A DNA stretch of 64,000 nucleotides from Ruminococcaceae bacterium UBA3818 (GCA_002369315.1 DFDW01000032.1:1-64000), one strand, 5' to 3'; positions 54,209 to 63,468 are shown, counted from the stretch's first letter. The notes: generated by a model not told the origin, from the sequence alone. Numbers and translations are program-made.

Positions 54209-54655
54209 TTATTCCTCCGTAATGGTTACATAGAAGCTCGCTTTCACTTCCGGATGCAAGCGAACTTCCGCCTTATAAGTACCGAACGCTTTGATCTCGC
54301 TTTCTAATACGATTTTCTTCTTGTCAATGGCCGTACCAAACTCTTTTTGCAGATCCTCGGCAATTTCTTTGGTTGTTACCGCGCCGAACAGGCGGCCCCC
54401 GGTTCCCGCCTTAGCGGTGCGTTTGATGGTCTTGCCCTCGATTTTTTTGCCCAGCTGGACTGCCGCTTCTTTTTCCACATCAGCCTTGTGCTGCGCCGCC
54501 GCCTCCCGGTTTTTCAGATCGTTCATAGCCTGGGCCGTCGCCTCGATAGCCAACCCTTTCGGCAGCAGAAAATTCCGGGCGTACCCGTCGGATACATTAA
54601 TCAGCTGCCCCTTTTTGCCGGAGCCTTTTACATCCGCTTGCAAAATAACCTTCAT
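54209..54655 (-). CDS. rplI: 50S ribosomal protein L9
   Basis: L9 binds the large subunit base and helps maintain frame. The 148-residue protein has the N-terminal RNA-binding domain (MKVILQADVKGSGKKGQLI, SDGYARNFLLPKGLA), the long connecting helix rich in Ala/Lys and the C-terminal domain (LFGAVTTKEIAEDLQK). The ATG at 54655 has AAAGGAG 8 bases upstream; a longer frame to 54694 is not family-like. It is between gdpP and dnaB. Confidence 0.97.
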   Translation of the reverse strand: MKVILQADVKGSGKKGQLINVSDGYARNFLLPKGLAIEATAQAMNDLKNREAAAQHKADVEKEAAVQLGKKIEGKTIKRTAKAGTGGRLFGAVTTKEIAEDLQKEFGTAIDKKKIVLESEIKAFGTYKAEVRLHPEVKASFYVTITEE

Positions 54656-54702
54656 AATCACTTCTCCTTTTTGTATATAATGATTTGCGCACACGATGTC
54701 CG

Positions 54703-56682
54703 CTATTTTTCTTTTTCCGGCGGCCTTTGCTCAAAATACTGGTCTATGGCCTGCAAAAGCTTTTGCCGGGCCGCCTCCATGCCGATATCCGTCAGCTGAG
54801 CACCGGCCATAGTCATATGTCCGCCGCCGCCCAGCGATTCCATAACCACCTGAACATTCATCAGGCCCATGCTGCGGGCGGAGAAAGAAACGCCGCCCTC
54901 ATATTCGTACATCACGAAAGAGGCCATCACATCGTTAATTCCCAGCAATTCATCCGCCGCCTGGGGCGCAATCAGCTTGATATCCTCGCTGTACTCCCCG
55001 CTGGCAATGGCACAGCCGCGATAGACCTCCGCAGAAGCCACCAGGCGGGTCTTTTTCTGGTAATCATCCATGGAATTGGAGAACAGCTTGCGCACCTCCA
55101 CCGTGTCCGCCCCCTGCTTACGCAGGTAAGCCGCCGCCTCAAAGGTACGCACACCGGTCTTCATCACAAAATTCTTGGTATCCAGCATAATACCGGACAA
55201 CAGCGCTTCCGCTTCTATCTTGCCGATTTTTACATTGTCGCCGAAATACTGGACTAATTCGGTCACCATCTCCGAAGCGGAAGAAGCATATGGCTCATGG
55301 TAAAAAATGACCGCATTGTCAATATGCCCCACCATTTTTCGATGGTGGTCAATTACCGCTACCGTTTTGCAGGCGTTATAAACCTCCCGGGATTCCAGAA
55401 TGTGCGGCAGATGGGTGTCCACCACCAGCAGCAACGTCTTTTTTCCAATCAGGTCGATAGCCAGATCCGGCTCTACAAACGCGTCCGCATAGCCGTTCTG
55501 CGCAAGCCGGTTGTAAAGGGAAAACGCCAGATTCCGCTGCCGGTTCAGCACGATCGCCGCCGGTTTTCCCATCTGCTTGACCGCTTTATACATTCCCACT
55601 GCGGAACCCAGGCAGTCCAGGTCAGCGAACTGATGTCCCATAATCAAAACATTTTCCGCCGTTCCAATCAACTCGGATAAGGCCGAAGCCATAATGCGGG
55701 TCTTGACCTTGGTGCGTTTTTCCACTCCTTTGGAGGTCCCGCCATAAAAAGCGAACCCGTTTGCGGATTTGATTGCCACCTGGTCGCCGCCGCGTCCCAA
55801 CGCCATTTCCAGCGCCTGCCGGGCCATCTTCTCGCTTTCCTGCAGCGTAGAAGCGCCCTGGCCGATTCCGATGGACAAGGTAGACGGAACATTATCGCTC
55901 AGGGATACCTGCCGCACCTGGTCGAGGATATCGAACCGTCGCTCGATCATTTTTCTCAGCTGTCGCTCCTCTGCCACGATCAGAAAGCGATCCCGGTCCA
56001 GACGGCGCAGCAGGCAGCTGCCCTCGGCCATATAGTTTTCGATAATGGTTTCCAATTGGCCAATGGTCTGCGCCTTTTCGCTTTCCTTGGCGTCCTGCAT
56101 GATCTCCTGATAGTTGTCGATCACTACGATTCCCACTGATGGGCGGGATTCTTTGTATTCAAACATGTATTTTTTCAGCGTTGTATCATCCACCAAAAAA
56201 TAAATGCTCAAAGGAGTCCCATCCTCTGATAAAATCGAGGTCACATGTACCGTATACAGCTTGTTTTTATACCGGATGCTTCTTCCCTGCGATTTGAACG
56301 GATCGGCCGGATCGGCGCCTGCAACGATATCCGAAACTGGCATTCCGAATTGATCCTCGCCCAAAAACACATCGTCTTTGCACATGCGGTTATACCAGGT
56401 AATCTCCCCGTTTTGATCGGCCACGATCATCGGGAACGGAATGACCTCCATACTCTCTCTCCGGGTCAAAGTCAGATTGTCGCTCAAATAGGACAAAAAC
56501 GCGTACATATCCTGCTGGAACCGGCGAAGTTTGAACAGAACATACATGGTCACGCAGATCAGCAAAAGCGCTTCCAGATAAAACAAGTAGATATTGACAA
56601 AAGCGGACAAGAGGGTCAACAGGGTGCTGAAAGCCAAGGGCACTGCCAGAACAGGCCTGAGCCACCAATATTTTTTCTCCAT
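54703..56682 (-). CDS. gdpP: Cyclic-di-AMP phosphodiesterase GdpP
   Basis: GdpP degrades c-di-AMP and thus affects potassium and wall homeostasis. The 659-residue protein has two membrane spans near residues 10-50, a PAS-like domain, a degenerate GGDEF domain and the DHH/DHHA1 pair. DHH metal residues are visible in GHQFADLDCLGSAVG, DTHLPHIL and VIDHHRK, and DHHA1 ends with LGGGGHMTMAGAQL. It heads the operon and has its own promoter. The order gdpP-rplI-dnaB is conserved in Firmicutes. AAAGGAG lies 10 bases before the ATG. Confidence 0.95.
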   Translation of the reverse strand: MEKKYWWLRPVLAVPLAFSTLLTLLSAFVNIYLFYLEALLLICVTMYVLFKLRRFQQDMYAFLSYLSDNLTLTRRESMEVIPFPMIVADQNGEITWYNRMCKDDVFLGEDQFGMPVSDIVAGADPADPFKSQGRSIRYKNKLYTVHVTSILSEDGTPLSIYFLVDDTTLKKYMFEYKESRPSVGIVVIDNYQEIMQDAKESEKAQTIGQLETIIENYMAEGSCLLRRLDRDRFLIVAEERQLRKMIERRFDILDQVRQVSLSDNVPSTLSIGIGQGASTLQESEKMARQALEMALGRGGDQVAIKSANGFAFYGGTSKGVEKRTKVKTRIMASALSELIGTAENVLIMGHQFADLDCLGSAVGMYKAVKQMGKPAAIVLNRQRNLAFSLYNRLAQNGYADAFVEPDLAIDLIGKKTLLLVVDTHLPHILESREVYNACKTVAVIDHHRKMVGHIDNAVIFYHEPYASSASEMVTELVQYFGDNVKIGKIEAEALLSGIMLDTKNFVMKTGVRTFEAAAYLRKQGADTVEVRKLFSNSMDDYQKKTRLVASAEVYRGCAIASGEYSEDIKLIAPQAADELLGINDVMASFVMYEYEGGVSFSARSMGLMNVQVVMESLGGGGHMTMAGAQLTDIGMEAARQKLLQAIDQYFEQRPPEKEK

Positions 56683-56841
56683 ACCCTTTGCTCCTTTCTT
56701 GGAAAATCAACTGGATATTCCCATTTCACGCCGCCTTTGCGGCCGCGAATCGGCGAGGCGAAAGATCCGTCTTTTTCGCCGCCGTTTTTGGGATCTCTCC
56801 CGGATGACAGAATTTCTGCCGCTTATTTGCACCGTTAAATT

Positions 56842-56871
56842 ATTATAACATATCCCCGGATGAAATCTCAA
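56842..56871 (-). promoter_or_regulatory. Promoter of the gdpP-ftsH operon
   Basis: On the minus strand TTGAGA and TATAAT are 18 bases apart. The leader before gdpP is about 155 bases. Confidence 0.65.
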
Positions 56872-56912
56872 CAGTCGTCTGAAGTTTTCTGCCGGCCCCA
56901 GCCGGTACTTTC

Positions 56913-56947
56913 AAAAAAACAAAGCCGCCTTTCGGTCAGGCGGCTTT
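56913..56947 (-). terminator. RNase J gene terminator
   Basis: AAAGCCGCCT pairs with AGGCGGCTTT and is followed by GTTTTTTT on the minus strand. Confidence 0.85.
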
Positions 56948-56959
56948 CGATTTGCTTTT

Positions 56960-59056
56960 TTACTGCCGGATCTCCTGGATAATCGGTAAAATCATCGGAG
57001 AGCGGCGGGTCTTTTGAAACAGGAAGCTTCCCACATCATCCCGCAGCCGGTTTTTGATTGTGCCCCATTCTCGGATATTTCCCGCCCGGCACTCCTCGAT
57101 CGTCTTTTTGGCGATGCGGCGGGTCTCGTTCATCAGGTCCTCCGCCTCCCGCACATAGACAAACCCTCTGGAAACAATATCCGGTCCGGACAGCAGGGCA
57201 CCGGTATTTCCATCGATGGCGGCGACCAGGATGATCAGCCCGTCCTCGGCCAGATGCTTGCGGTCCCGCAGAACGATACTGCCTACGTCTCCGACACCAA
57301 GCCCATCCACTAGGACCTGACCTGCCGGGACGGTGCCGGTCACTTTCAGCGTTTCGCCGTCCAGCTCCATCACCTCGCCAATCTGGCTGATGTGGACATT
57401 AGACTCCGGGATCCCCATGGAAACGGCCAGGTTGGCGTGTTTGCGCAGATGTTTATACTCGCCGTGGACCGGGATAAAGAATTTGGGCCGGATCAGGTTC
57501 ATCATCAGTTTCAGCTCATCCTGGCAGGCGTGACCGGACACATGAACTTCATACATTTTTTCATACACCACGTCAGCCCCCAGCTTCAGCAGCTCGTTGA
57601 CCACTCTGCCCACCAGCTTTTCGTTTCCGGGGATTGGCGTAGCGGAAATGATAATCAAGTCATCCTGTGTCACCTGTACCTGCCGGTGATCGCCTCCCGC
57701 CATCCGGGTCAAAGCCGACATAGGCTCGCCCTGGCTGCCGGTGGTGATGATAGTCACCTTGGAAGCGGGATACCGCCGGATCGCGTCGATATCGATCAGC
57801 AGCCCGTCCGGCACATGCAGATACCCCAGCTCGATGGCTTTGGCCACGACGTTTATCATGCTACGGCCGGATACCGCCACCTTGCGCCCTAATTTATCGC
57901 ACAAATCCACGATTTGCTGGATGCGGTGAATATTGGAGGAAAAGCTGGCCACGATGATCCGCTTGTTTTCCCCTCTGGCAAACAGCGTGTTGAAGGACTC
58001 ACCCACCTTGCTTTCGCTAGGCGTGCTGCCGGGCTTTTCCGCATTGGTAGAGTCCTGCAGCAACGCCAGTACTCCCTGCTTGCCCAGCTCGCCAAAGCGG
58101 CCCAGGTCAATGACTTCCCCTTCGATGGGATTGTAATCGATCTTAAAGTCGCCAGTATGCACGATCACACCCGCCGGCGTATGGATGGCAAAGGCCACCG
58201 CATCGGGAATCGAATGGTTGACCCGGATTGCCTCTACCGACATGCACCCCATTTTCACCACGTCGCCAGGCGAAATGACATTGAGCTTTGCCTGGGACAG
58301 CAAGCCGTGCTCCTTGAGTTTACCCTCCACCAGTCCCAAGGTCAAACGGGTGCCGTACAGCGGCACATTGACTTCTTTGAGCAGGTAGGGCAGCGATCCG
58401 ATATGGTCCTCATGTCCGTGGGTGATAACTACGCCGCGCAATTTATCTTTGTTTTTGACAAGATAAGTAAAGTCGGGAATCACCGAATCCACGCCGGGCA
58501 TATCCTCTTCCGGAAATGCCAGACCACAGTCCACAACAAACATGTCGTTTCCCGATTCATAAACCGTAACGTTTTTGCCGATTTCATCCAGCCCACCCAG
58601 TGAGATAATCCGCACCGGCTGGCGGCGTTCTCCCTGCGAGGGAGCTTTTTTGGTCCGGGAACGGGTGTTGGTCTGGGTCTTGGCGGTTTTCGCCTTTGCC
58701 CCCGATGCCTGCGATTTACCGGACGCCTTTTGCGTGGCGGACGGCTTCGTTTCCGGCGCCTCCGTGGTTTTTTTGCTCTGTGCATTTTTTTTGCCGGTCG
58801 CAGACCGTTTGGCTGTCTGCGATTTTTTCTTTGTTTCTCCCTTTCCGATCTCCGTTTTTGCGGGCTGCTGGGAAACGATCGTTTCTTTTTCTTCGATTTT
58901 TTCCTGACGGGTTGTTTTCGGCGTCGATTTTTTCTGCGTATTTTTTGTTTTTTTGCCGAAATTCATCGCTTTTTTAACCGTTTTTTCCAAAAGACTTTCG
59001 TTTTTTTTCAGCTGTTCATTTTCTTTTTTAATCTTTTCTTCCAGATCAACTGACAC
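56960..59056 (-). CDS. rnj: Ribonuclease J
   Basis: RNase J has 5' exo- and endonuclease activity and leads mRNA decay in many Firmicutes. The metallo-beta-lactamase core begins near residue 146 (VRIISLGGLDEIGKN) with HGHEDHIG at 213-220; beta-CASP signatures and the C-terminal GHACQDEL and PVHGEYKHL follow. The first 145 residues are an added low-complexity tail of Lys, Thr, Ala and Gln, so at 698 residues it is larger than usual (about 555). The start is GTG at 59056 with GGAGG 7 bases before it. It has a long leader. Confidence 0.94.
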   Translation of the reverse strand: MSVDLEEKIKKENEQLKKNESLLEKTVKKAMNFGKKTKNTQKKSTPKTTRQEKIEEKETIVSQQPAKTEIGKGETKKKSQTAKRSATGKKNAQSKKTTEAPETKPSATQKASGKSQASGAKAKTAKTQTNTRSRTKKAPSQGERRQPVRIISLGGLDEIGKNVTVYESGNDMFVVDCGLAFPEEDMPGVDSVIPDFTYLVKNKDKLRGVVITHGHEDHIGSLPYLLKEVNVPLYGTRLTLGLVEGKLKEHGLLSQAKLNVISPGDVVKMGCMSVEAIRVNHSIPDAVAFAIHTPAGVIVHTGDFKIDYNPIEGEVIDLGRFGELGKQGVLALLQDSTNAEKPGSTPSESKVGESFNTLFARGENKRIIVASFSSNIHRIQQIVDLCDKLGRKVAVSGRSMINVVAKAIELGYLHVPDGLLIDIDAIRRYPASKVTIITTGSQGEPMSALTRMAGGDHRQVQVTQDDLIIISATPIPGNEKLVGRVVNELLKLGADVVYEKMYEVHVSGHACQDELKLMMNLIRPKFFIPVHGEYKHLRKHANLAVSMGIPESNVHISQIGEVMELDGETLKVTGTVPAGQVLVDGLGVGDVGSIVLRDRKHLAEDGLIILVAAIDGNTGALLSGPDIVSRGFVYVREAEDLMNETRRIAKKTIEECRAGNIREWGTIKNRLRDDVGSFLFQKTRRSPMILPIIQEIRQ

Positions 59057-59540
59057 AAAATTACCTCCACTTCTTCACTTCTTTTTCGCTTTGCGCATCA
59101 AATCCCACAAAGCCGTCCGCCAGGCGGACCTTTTCTCCGATTGTCGTTTTCGCCGTTTCTGATAAAAGCACATAAATCCACTGTTCCGGCCTTCAAAAAG
59201 CCAGACGGATGAATTTTTTGCCGCCGGTTTGCAGATTGCTTTTCACGCGCCGCGGCTGTTTCTTTTTGATTTGGCTTTGGCGTCCAAAACCGGGCCCTCT
59301 TTTTCGGCGTTGTCCCCGCGGTTTTTGCCGTCCAACACGCGGTTTTTTGCAACGCATAAAAAACAAAGCTGTCCATAAACTGCATTTAACGTGAACAGCC
59401 TGCTTTTTCCGAACCGGAAAAAGACTTTAAAAAGAAAACACGAACACAATCTTAGGTTAAGTGTAACCGCTGTCATGAGAACTGTCAAGGCCCTCTCCTG
59501 CGCCTGCATGTTTCAAGGCGCGGTCCGTGTGCTCTGTTTC
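59057..59540 (-). promoter_or_regulatory. Long 5' leader of the RNase J mRNA
   Basis: About 480 bases separate the promoter -10 box from the start codon, with no credible gene on either strand. A perfect 9-bp hairpin CTTTTTCCG/CGGAAAAAG with a 3-base loop lies at 59403-59423, and a GTCCGCC/GGCGGAC dyad lies at about 59115-59130. This is a candidate regulatory leader. Confidence 0.5.
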
Positions 59541-59545
59541 TCTTT

Positions 59546-59572
59546 ATTATAGCGCGCAAATCCTCGTTTTAA
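59546..59572 (-). promoter_or_regulatory. Promoter of RNase J gene
   Basis: TATAAT (59551-59546 on the minus strand) is a perfect -10 box; the -35 match TTAAAA is 15 bases upstream and weak. Confidence 0.5.
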
Positions 59573-59591
59573 GCCATGCCGGATATTTTTC

Positions 59592-59620
59592 TTGTTCCAT
59601 CTCCTTTTTCATAGTATAAT
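59592..59620 (+). promoter_or_regulatory. Promoter of rnhA
   Basis: TTGTTC (59592-59597) and TATAAT (59615-59620) are 17 bases apart, back to back with the RNase J promoter. Confidence 0.7.
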
Positions 59621-59709
59621 CAGCCTGTCGGCCGCAAAATCAACTGGCCGAAAAAAATTCGTGCATGGCCGGGCCGATCCCGGCAACAATGGAAAAGGAT
59701 GGCCGAAAG

Positions 59710-60153
59710 ATGAAACAGGTTGAAATTTTTACAGACGGAGCCTGCTCCGGCAATCCCGGCCCCGGCGGATGGGGCGCCGTTCTGCGTTTCGGCAGCGCCC
59801 AAAAGGAACTGTGCGGCGGTGAGGAAAACACCACGAATAACCGTATGGAACTCTCGGCGGTTATCGCCGCTTTATCGGCGCTGAAAGAACCCTGCCGGGT
59901 TATTTTGACTACCGATTCGCAATATGTGGTTAACGGCATCGAAAAAGGCTGGGCCAAAAAATGGCAGACCAACGGCTGGCGAAAAAGCGATAAAAGCCCA
60001 GCCCTTAACCCGGACCTTTGGGAGAAACTGTTGCAGCTGTGTGAAATACACGAAGTCTCTTTTCAGTGGGTCAAAGGCCACGCCGGCCACCCGGAAAACG
60101 AACGGTGCGACAGGCTGGCAGTGGATTACTATACGACCCACTTCTCCCGGTGA
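59710..60153 (+). CDS. rnhA: Ribonuclease HI
   Basis: RNase HI removes RNA from RNA-DNA hybrids such as primers and R-loops. The 147-residue protein has FTDGACSGNPGPGGWG, the catalytic residues Asp in TDG, Glu in NNRMELSAV, Asp in TTDSQYV and Asp in ERCDRLA, and the basic handle KKWQTNGWRKSDK. The frame begins at 59665, but the ATG at 59710 gives the usual N terminus. It is divergent from RNase J. Confidence 0.95.
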   Translation: MKQVEIFTDGACSGNPGPGGWGAVLRFGSAQKELCGGEENTTNNRMELSAVIAALSALKEPCRVILTTDSQYVVNGIEKGWAKKWQTNGWRKSDKSPALNPDLWEKLLQLCEIHEVSFQWVKGHAGHPENERCDRLAVDYYTTHFSR

Positions 60154-60215
60154 GGCTTTTTTCTCTTCATTGAAAGCCGGATGCGGCTTGGAATACAAAA
60201 ATTTACGGGAACCTA

Positions 60216-60244
60216 TTGCATTTCCTAGTATTTTACTATATTAT
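60216..60244 (+). promoter_or_regulatory. Promoter of nifS-iscU-mnmA
   Basis: TTGCAT (60216-60221) and TATTAT (60239-60244) are 17 bases apart. A CGGCT/AGCCG dyad follows in the leader near 60255-60270. No Rrf2/IscR gene is adjacent. Confidence 0.7.
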
Positions 60245-60317
60245 TATTGCAGACGCGGCTAACACAGCCGTTAGAATCATAAGAAAGCATGATGTCAACA
60301 GAAAAGGATGATCGATC

Positions 60318-61511
60318 ATGAAACGATTTGTTTATGCAGACAATGCAGCAACGACCCAGATTTCCCCGGAAGTCCTGGACGCAATGATGCCTTGGCTGAC
60401 CGACGGGTACGGCAACGCCTCCAGCATCTATAAAAAAGGCCGCGAAGCCCGCATCGCCATGGAGGAAGCACGCCATAAAGTGGAAAAAGCGCTGGGCGTT
60501 CCCCAGTCCCGGCCGGACTATCCGGTAGAGATCTATTTCACCTCCGGCGGCTCGGAAGCGGACAACTGGGCAATCAAGGGCGCGGCCCATCTGATGGCGC
60601 CCAAAGGCAAGAAACACATTATCACTACTGTATTTGAGCATCACGCGGTGCTCCATACCTGCGCCACGCTGGAAAAAGAAGGGTTTGAAGTCACCTACCT
60701 GCCGGTCAACGAAAAAGGACTTGTCACCGCCGAGCAGGTGGAATCCGCGATCCGGGAAGATACAGCGCTGGTTACCATCATGTATGCCAATAACGAGATC
60801 GGCACCATCCAGCCCATTCCGGAAATCGGCGCGGTGTGCAAAAAACACGGCGTGCTGTTCCATACCGATGCGGTACAGGCGGTGGGCAACGTTCCGATCA
60901 ACGTTGTCGAACAAAATATCGATATGCTCTCTTTGTCCGGCCATAAAATCCATGCCCAGAAGGGGATCGGCGTTCTGTACTGCCGCAAAGGGATTCGCCT
61001 GCCCAACCTGATCGACGGCGGCGCCCAAGAGCGCGGACGCCGGGCCGGCACCGAAAACATCGCTGCCATCGTTGGACTGGGCGTTGCCATAGAGGCCGCC
61101 TGTGCCGACATCCCCGGCCGCGCGGCCAAACTCTCCGCCATGCGGGACCGTCTGATCGAGGGAATTTCCAAAATGGATCGGGTCCATCTCAATGGCGATG
61201 CGGTACGCCGTCTGCCCGGAAACGTCAACTTCTCGTTTGAAGGCGTGGAGGGCGAAGCGCTTTTGCTGACTTTGGACGCGCTGGGGATCTGCGCTTCCTC
61301 CGGTTCAGCCTGCACTTCCGGTTCGCTGGACCCCAGCCATGTCCTGTTAAGCATCGGTCTGGTCCACGAGGTTGCCCATGGGTCTTTGCGCCTGACTTTC
61401 AGCGACTACAACACCATGGAGGACGTAGATTATATTCTGGAAGTTCTGCCCGGCGTTATCGACCGTCTGCGGTCTATGTCCCCTCTGTGGGAACGTATTA
61501 CCAGAGCATAA
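60318..61511 (+). CDS. nifS: Cysteine desulfurase, NifS/IscS type
   Basis: This PLP enzyme takes sulfur from cysteine for Fe-S clusters and tRNA thiolation. YADNAATTQISPEVLDAM opens the protein, the PLP lysine is in SLSGHKIHAQKG, and the sulfur-carrying Cys is in the GSACTSG loop near residue 330, the group I arrangement. Length is 397 residues. AAAAGGATG lies upstream of the ATG. The scaffold gene follows after 13 bases and mnmA is the third gene, so this copy probably serves both. Confidence 0.95.
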   Translation: MKRFVYADNAATTQISPEVLDAMMPWLTDGYGNASSIYKKGREARIAMEEARHKVEKALGVPQSRPDYPVEIYFTSGGSEADNWAIKGAAHLMAPKGKKHIITTVFEHHAVLHTCATLEKEGFEVTYLPVNEKGLVTAEQVESAIREDTALVTIMYANNEIGTIQPIPEIGAVCKKHGVLFHTDAVQAVGNVPINVVEQNIDMLSLSGHKIHAQKGIGVLYCRKGIRLPNLIDGGAQERGRRAGTENIAAIVGLGVAIEAACADIPGRAAKLSAMRDRLIEGISKMDRVHLNGDAVRRLPGNVNFSFEGVEGEALLLTLDALGICASSGSACTSGSLDPSHVLLSIGLVHEVAHGSLRLTFSDYNTMEDVDYILEVLPGVIDRLRSMSPLWERITRA

Positions 61512-61524
61512 GGAGGCTTTTGCT

Positions 61525-61962
61525 ATGTTATATTCTGAAAAAGTTATGGATCATTTTACCAACCCCCGCAACGTGGGCGAAATTGAGGATGCCAACGGTG
61601 TTGGAGAGGTCGGAAACGCCAAATGCGGCGACATCATGAAGATGTACCTGAAAATTGAAAACGGCGTGATCGAAGACGTTAAATTTAAAACTTTTGGCTG
61701 CGGCGCCGCCATTGCTACCAGCTCTATGGCCACTGAAATGATCAAGGGGAAAACCGTGGATGAAGCGCTGAAACTGACCAACAGCGCTGTGGTAGAAGCG
61801 CTGGAAGGCCTTCCGCCCGTTAAGATCCACTGCTCGGTATTGGCAGAACAGGCCATCAAAACCGCTCTGGCCGACTATTACACCCGCCAGGGCATCGACC
61901 CCACTCCTTTTGTCGGCGAATTAAAAGATCCGGATGAGGAGCACCTGGCCTGTGAAATGTAA
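61525..61962 (+). CDS. iscU: Iron-sulfur scaffold protein, IscU/NifU type
   Basis: The 145-residue protein has the three ligand cysteines of the scaffold fold, in NAKCGDIMKM (Cys34), FGCGAAIATSS and IHCSVLAEQA. It takes sulfur from the neighbouring NifS and assembles Fe-S clusters. The C-terminal extension after Cys3 is like clostridial NifU N-terminal domain proteins. AAGGAGG is 9 bases before the ATG. Its end overlaps mnmA by 11 bases. Confidence 0.94.
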   Translation: MLYSEKVMDHFTNPRNVGEIEDANGVGEVGNAKCGDIMKMYLKIENGVIEDVKFKTFGCGAAIATSSMATEMIKGKTVDEALKLTNSAVVEALEGLPPVKIHCSVLAEQAIKTALADYYTRQGIDPTPFVGELKDPDEEHLACEM

Positions 61963-62995
61963 AAAAATTCTGGTGGCGCTTTCCGGCGGGGTGGATTCCT
62001 CTGTCTGCGTACACCTGATGAAAGAACAGGGATATGACGTGACCGGACTGGTCTTGCACCTGTCTGCCGCCCATGAAAGTACCGTTCAGGCGGCACAGGA
62101 GGCGGCGCAGGCCATGGAGATTCCGTTGATCGTGGCCCGGGAGGAAGAGTGGTTTCAGCGGGAGGTCGTCATCCCCTGGGCAGAATCCTACCGCCGGGGC
62201 CAGACGCCCAATCCCTGTATTCTCTGTAATCCGTCCACCAAATTTGCCCTTCTCTGCCGGGAGGCAAAGGCGCTGGGATTCGATACGGTCGTCACCGGCC
62301 ATTACGCGGGCATCGAGGAGCGGGAGGGCCGCTACCTGTTAAAAAAGGCAAAGTTTCTGCCCCGGGACCAGTCGTATATGCTTTATCGCCTCAGTCAGGA
62401 GCAGCTATCCATGCTGCATCTGCCGCTGGCAGGGATGTCCAAGGACGAGGTCCGGGCCATCGCCGCCCAGGCAGGACTTCCCTGCGCTTGTGCGCCGGAC
62501 AGTCAGGAAATCTGCTTTATCCCGGATAACGACTATCCGTCTTACATCGAAGAGCGGTTCGGGAAAATGCCGGAAGGCGAGTTTGTATCCCCCGAAGGGA
62601 CTGTTTGCGGGACCCATAAAGGACTTCTGCATTACACGGTTGGTCAGCGCAAAGGCCTTGGCATCGCCCTGGGCCGCCCTGTGTTCATCAAATCCATGGA
62701 CCCGCAGACCAATCGGATTTATTTGGGCGACGCCGGCGAGGAATTTGCCTCGGGCGTTTTGCTGCGGGACTGCCGCTGGATCCCTTTTGAGGAACCAGCA
62801 CAACCCATGCGGTCAGGAGCCAAAATCCGCTCCATGGCCAAGGAGGCCGCAGCGCAGATCATTCCTTTGCCCGGGGGAGCTGCCCGCGTGTTGTTCGACA
62901 CGCCGCAGCGCGCTCCCGCTCCGGGGCAGTCCTGCGTTTTCTATGACGGGGACTATGTGCTGGGCGGCGGATACATCGAAAGTCAGATTTTATAA
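61952..62995 (+). CDS. mnmA: tRNA 2-thiouridylase MnmA
   Basis: MnmA thiolates U34 of tRNA-Lys, Glu and Gln, using sulfur from the desulfurase. The PP-loop is ALSGGVDSSV at about residues 8-17, with a catalytic Cys in NPCILCNPS, and a second one in SQEICFIP; HYAG and TVGQRKGLGIAL follow. Length is 347 residues. The start is taken as GTG at 61952 with GAGGAG upstream, which gives the standard N terminus and overlaps the iscU end. A strong terminator follows. Confidence 0.95.
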   Translation: MKCKKILVALSGGVDSSVCVHLMKEQGYDVTGLVLHLSAAHESTVQAAQEAAQAMEIPLIVAREEEWFQREVVIPWAESYRRGQTPNPCILCNPSTKFALLCREAKALGFDTVVTGHYAGIEEREGRYLLKKAKFLPRDQSYMLYRLSQEQLSMLHLPLAGMSKDEVRAIAAQAGLPCACAPDSQEICFIPDNDYPSYIEERFGKMPEGEFVSPEGTVCGTHKGLLHYTVGQRKGLGIALGRPVFIKSMDPQTNRIYLGDAGEEFASGVLLRDCRWIPFEEPAQPMRSGAKIRSMAKEAAAQIIPLPGGAARVLFDTPQRAPAPGQSCVFYDGDYVLGGGYIESQIL

Positions 62996-63032
62996 AAAAG
63001 CACCTGCGCAAAAAAGCGCAGGTGCTTTTTTG
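62994..63032 (+). terminator. mnmA terminator
   Basis: A 16-bp stem AAAAAAGCACCTGCGC with its complement and an A6 loop lies at the stop codon, with a T run after it. Confidence 0.92.
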
Positions 63033-63162
63033 ATTTGTTTTTCTTTTGCCCGGCACACAGCAAAAGAAACCCGTTTTAACCGGTATCAGCAAGGGGCCGC
63101 TTCCTATGCTGCCGCATCACCGAACCGCTGCATTGGGCTTTCTGCGGTCCTCGGTTTTTCGC

Positions 63163-63387
63163 TCACTTCGCTTTGTGCCGCCCCGGTTTTTCCAACCCCA
63201 GCACAAAATCCGCTGAGACATGGTAGTAACGGCACAAAACAATCAGGTGCCGAATCGGTAATTCACTGGCCCCCCGCTCATACCGGGCATACATGGTTTG
63301 AGAAGTGCCCAGAAGCTGGGCGATCTGTTCCTGGGTCAAATCGTGGTCTTCCCGCAGGTTTCGCAGGCGCTGCATATAGGACGGCAT
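63163..63387 (-). CDS. XRE-family helix-turn-helix regulator
   Basis: The 74-residue protein consists of a single Cro/C1-type HTH: LRNLREDHDLTQEQIAQLLG, then TSQTMYARYERGASELPIRHL and a last helix HVSADFVLGL. The start at 63387 has GGTGAG 5 bases upstream; an ATG at 63402 is an alternative. It has no effector domain. Upstream lies a large symmetric operator with a promoter facing the other way, so autoregulation and control of a divergent transcript are likely. No toxin-like partner gene was found. Confidence 0.85.
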   Translation of the reverse strand: MPSYMQRLRNLREDHDLTQEQIAQLLGTSQTMYARYERGASELPIRHLIVLCRYYHVSADFVLGLEKPGRHKAK

Positions 63388-63423
63388 TTTTCTCACCAAC
63401 ATTCTTTTTTCAAAAATGTTAGC

Positions 63424-63468
63424 ATAGTAAAGATATTTACTATTGATTTTAGTAAATATCTTTACTAT
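63424..63468. promoter_or_regulatory. Palindromic operator of the XRE regulator
   Basis: A perfect 19-bp inverted repeat, 63424-63442 with 63450-63468, has a 7-base centre. Each arm is itself a dyad with AGTAAA and TTTACT separated by 4 bases, so two equal operator sites face each other. They cover the plus-strand promoter fully. Confidence 0.7.

Noticed and set aside
59098..59509. Two small minus-strand frames (59098-59385 and 59243-59509) in the RNase J leader
   Set aside because: Neither start has a ribosome site, they overlap each other and neither resembles a protein family. Leader structure is a better explanation.
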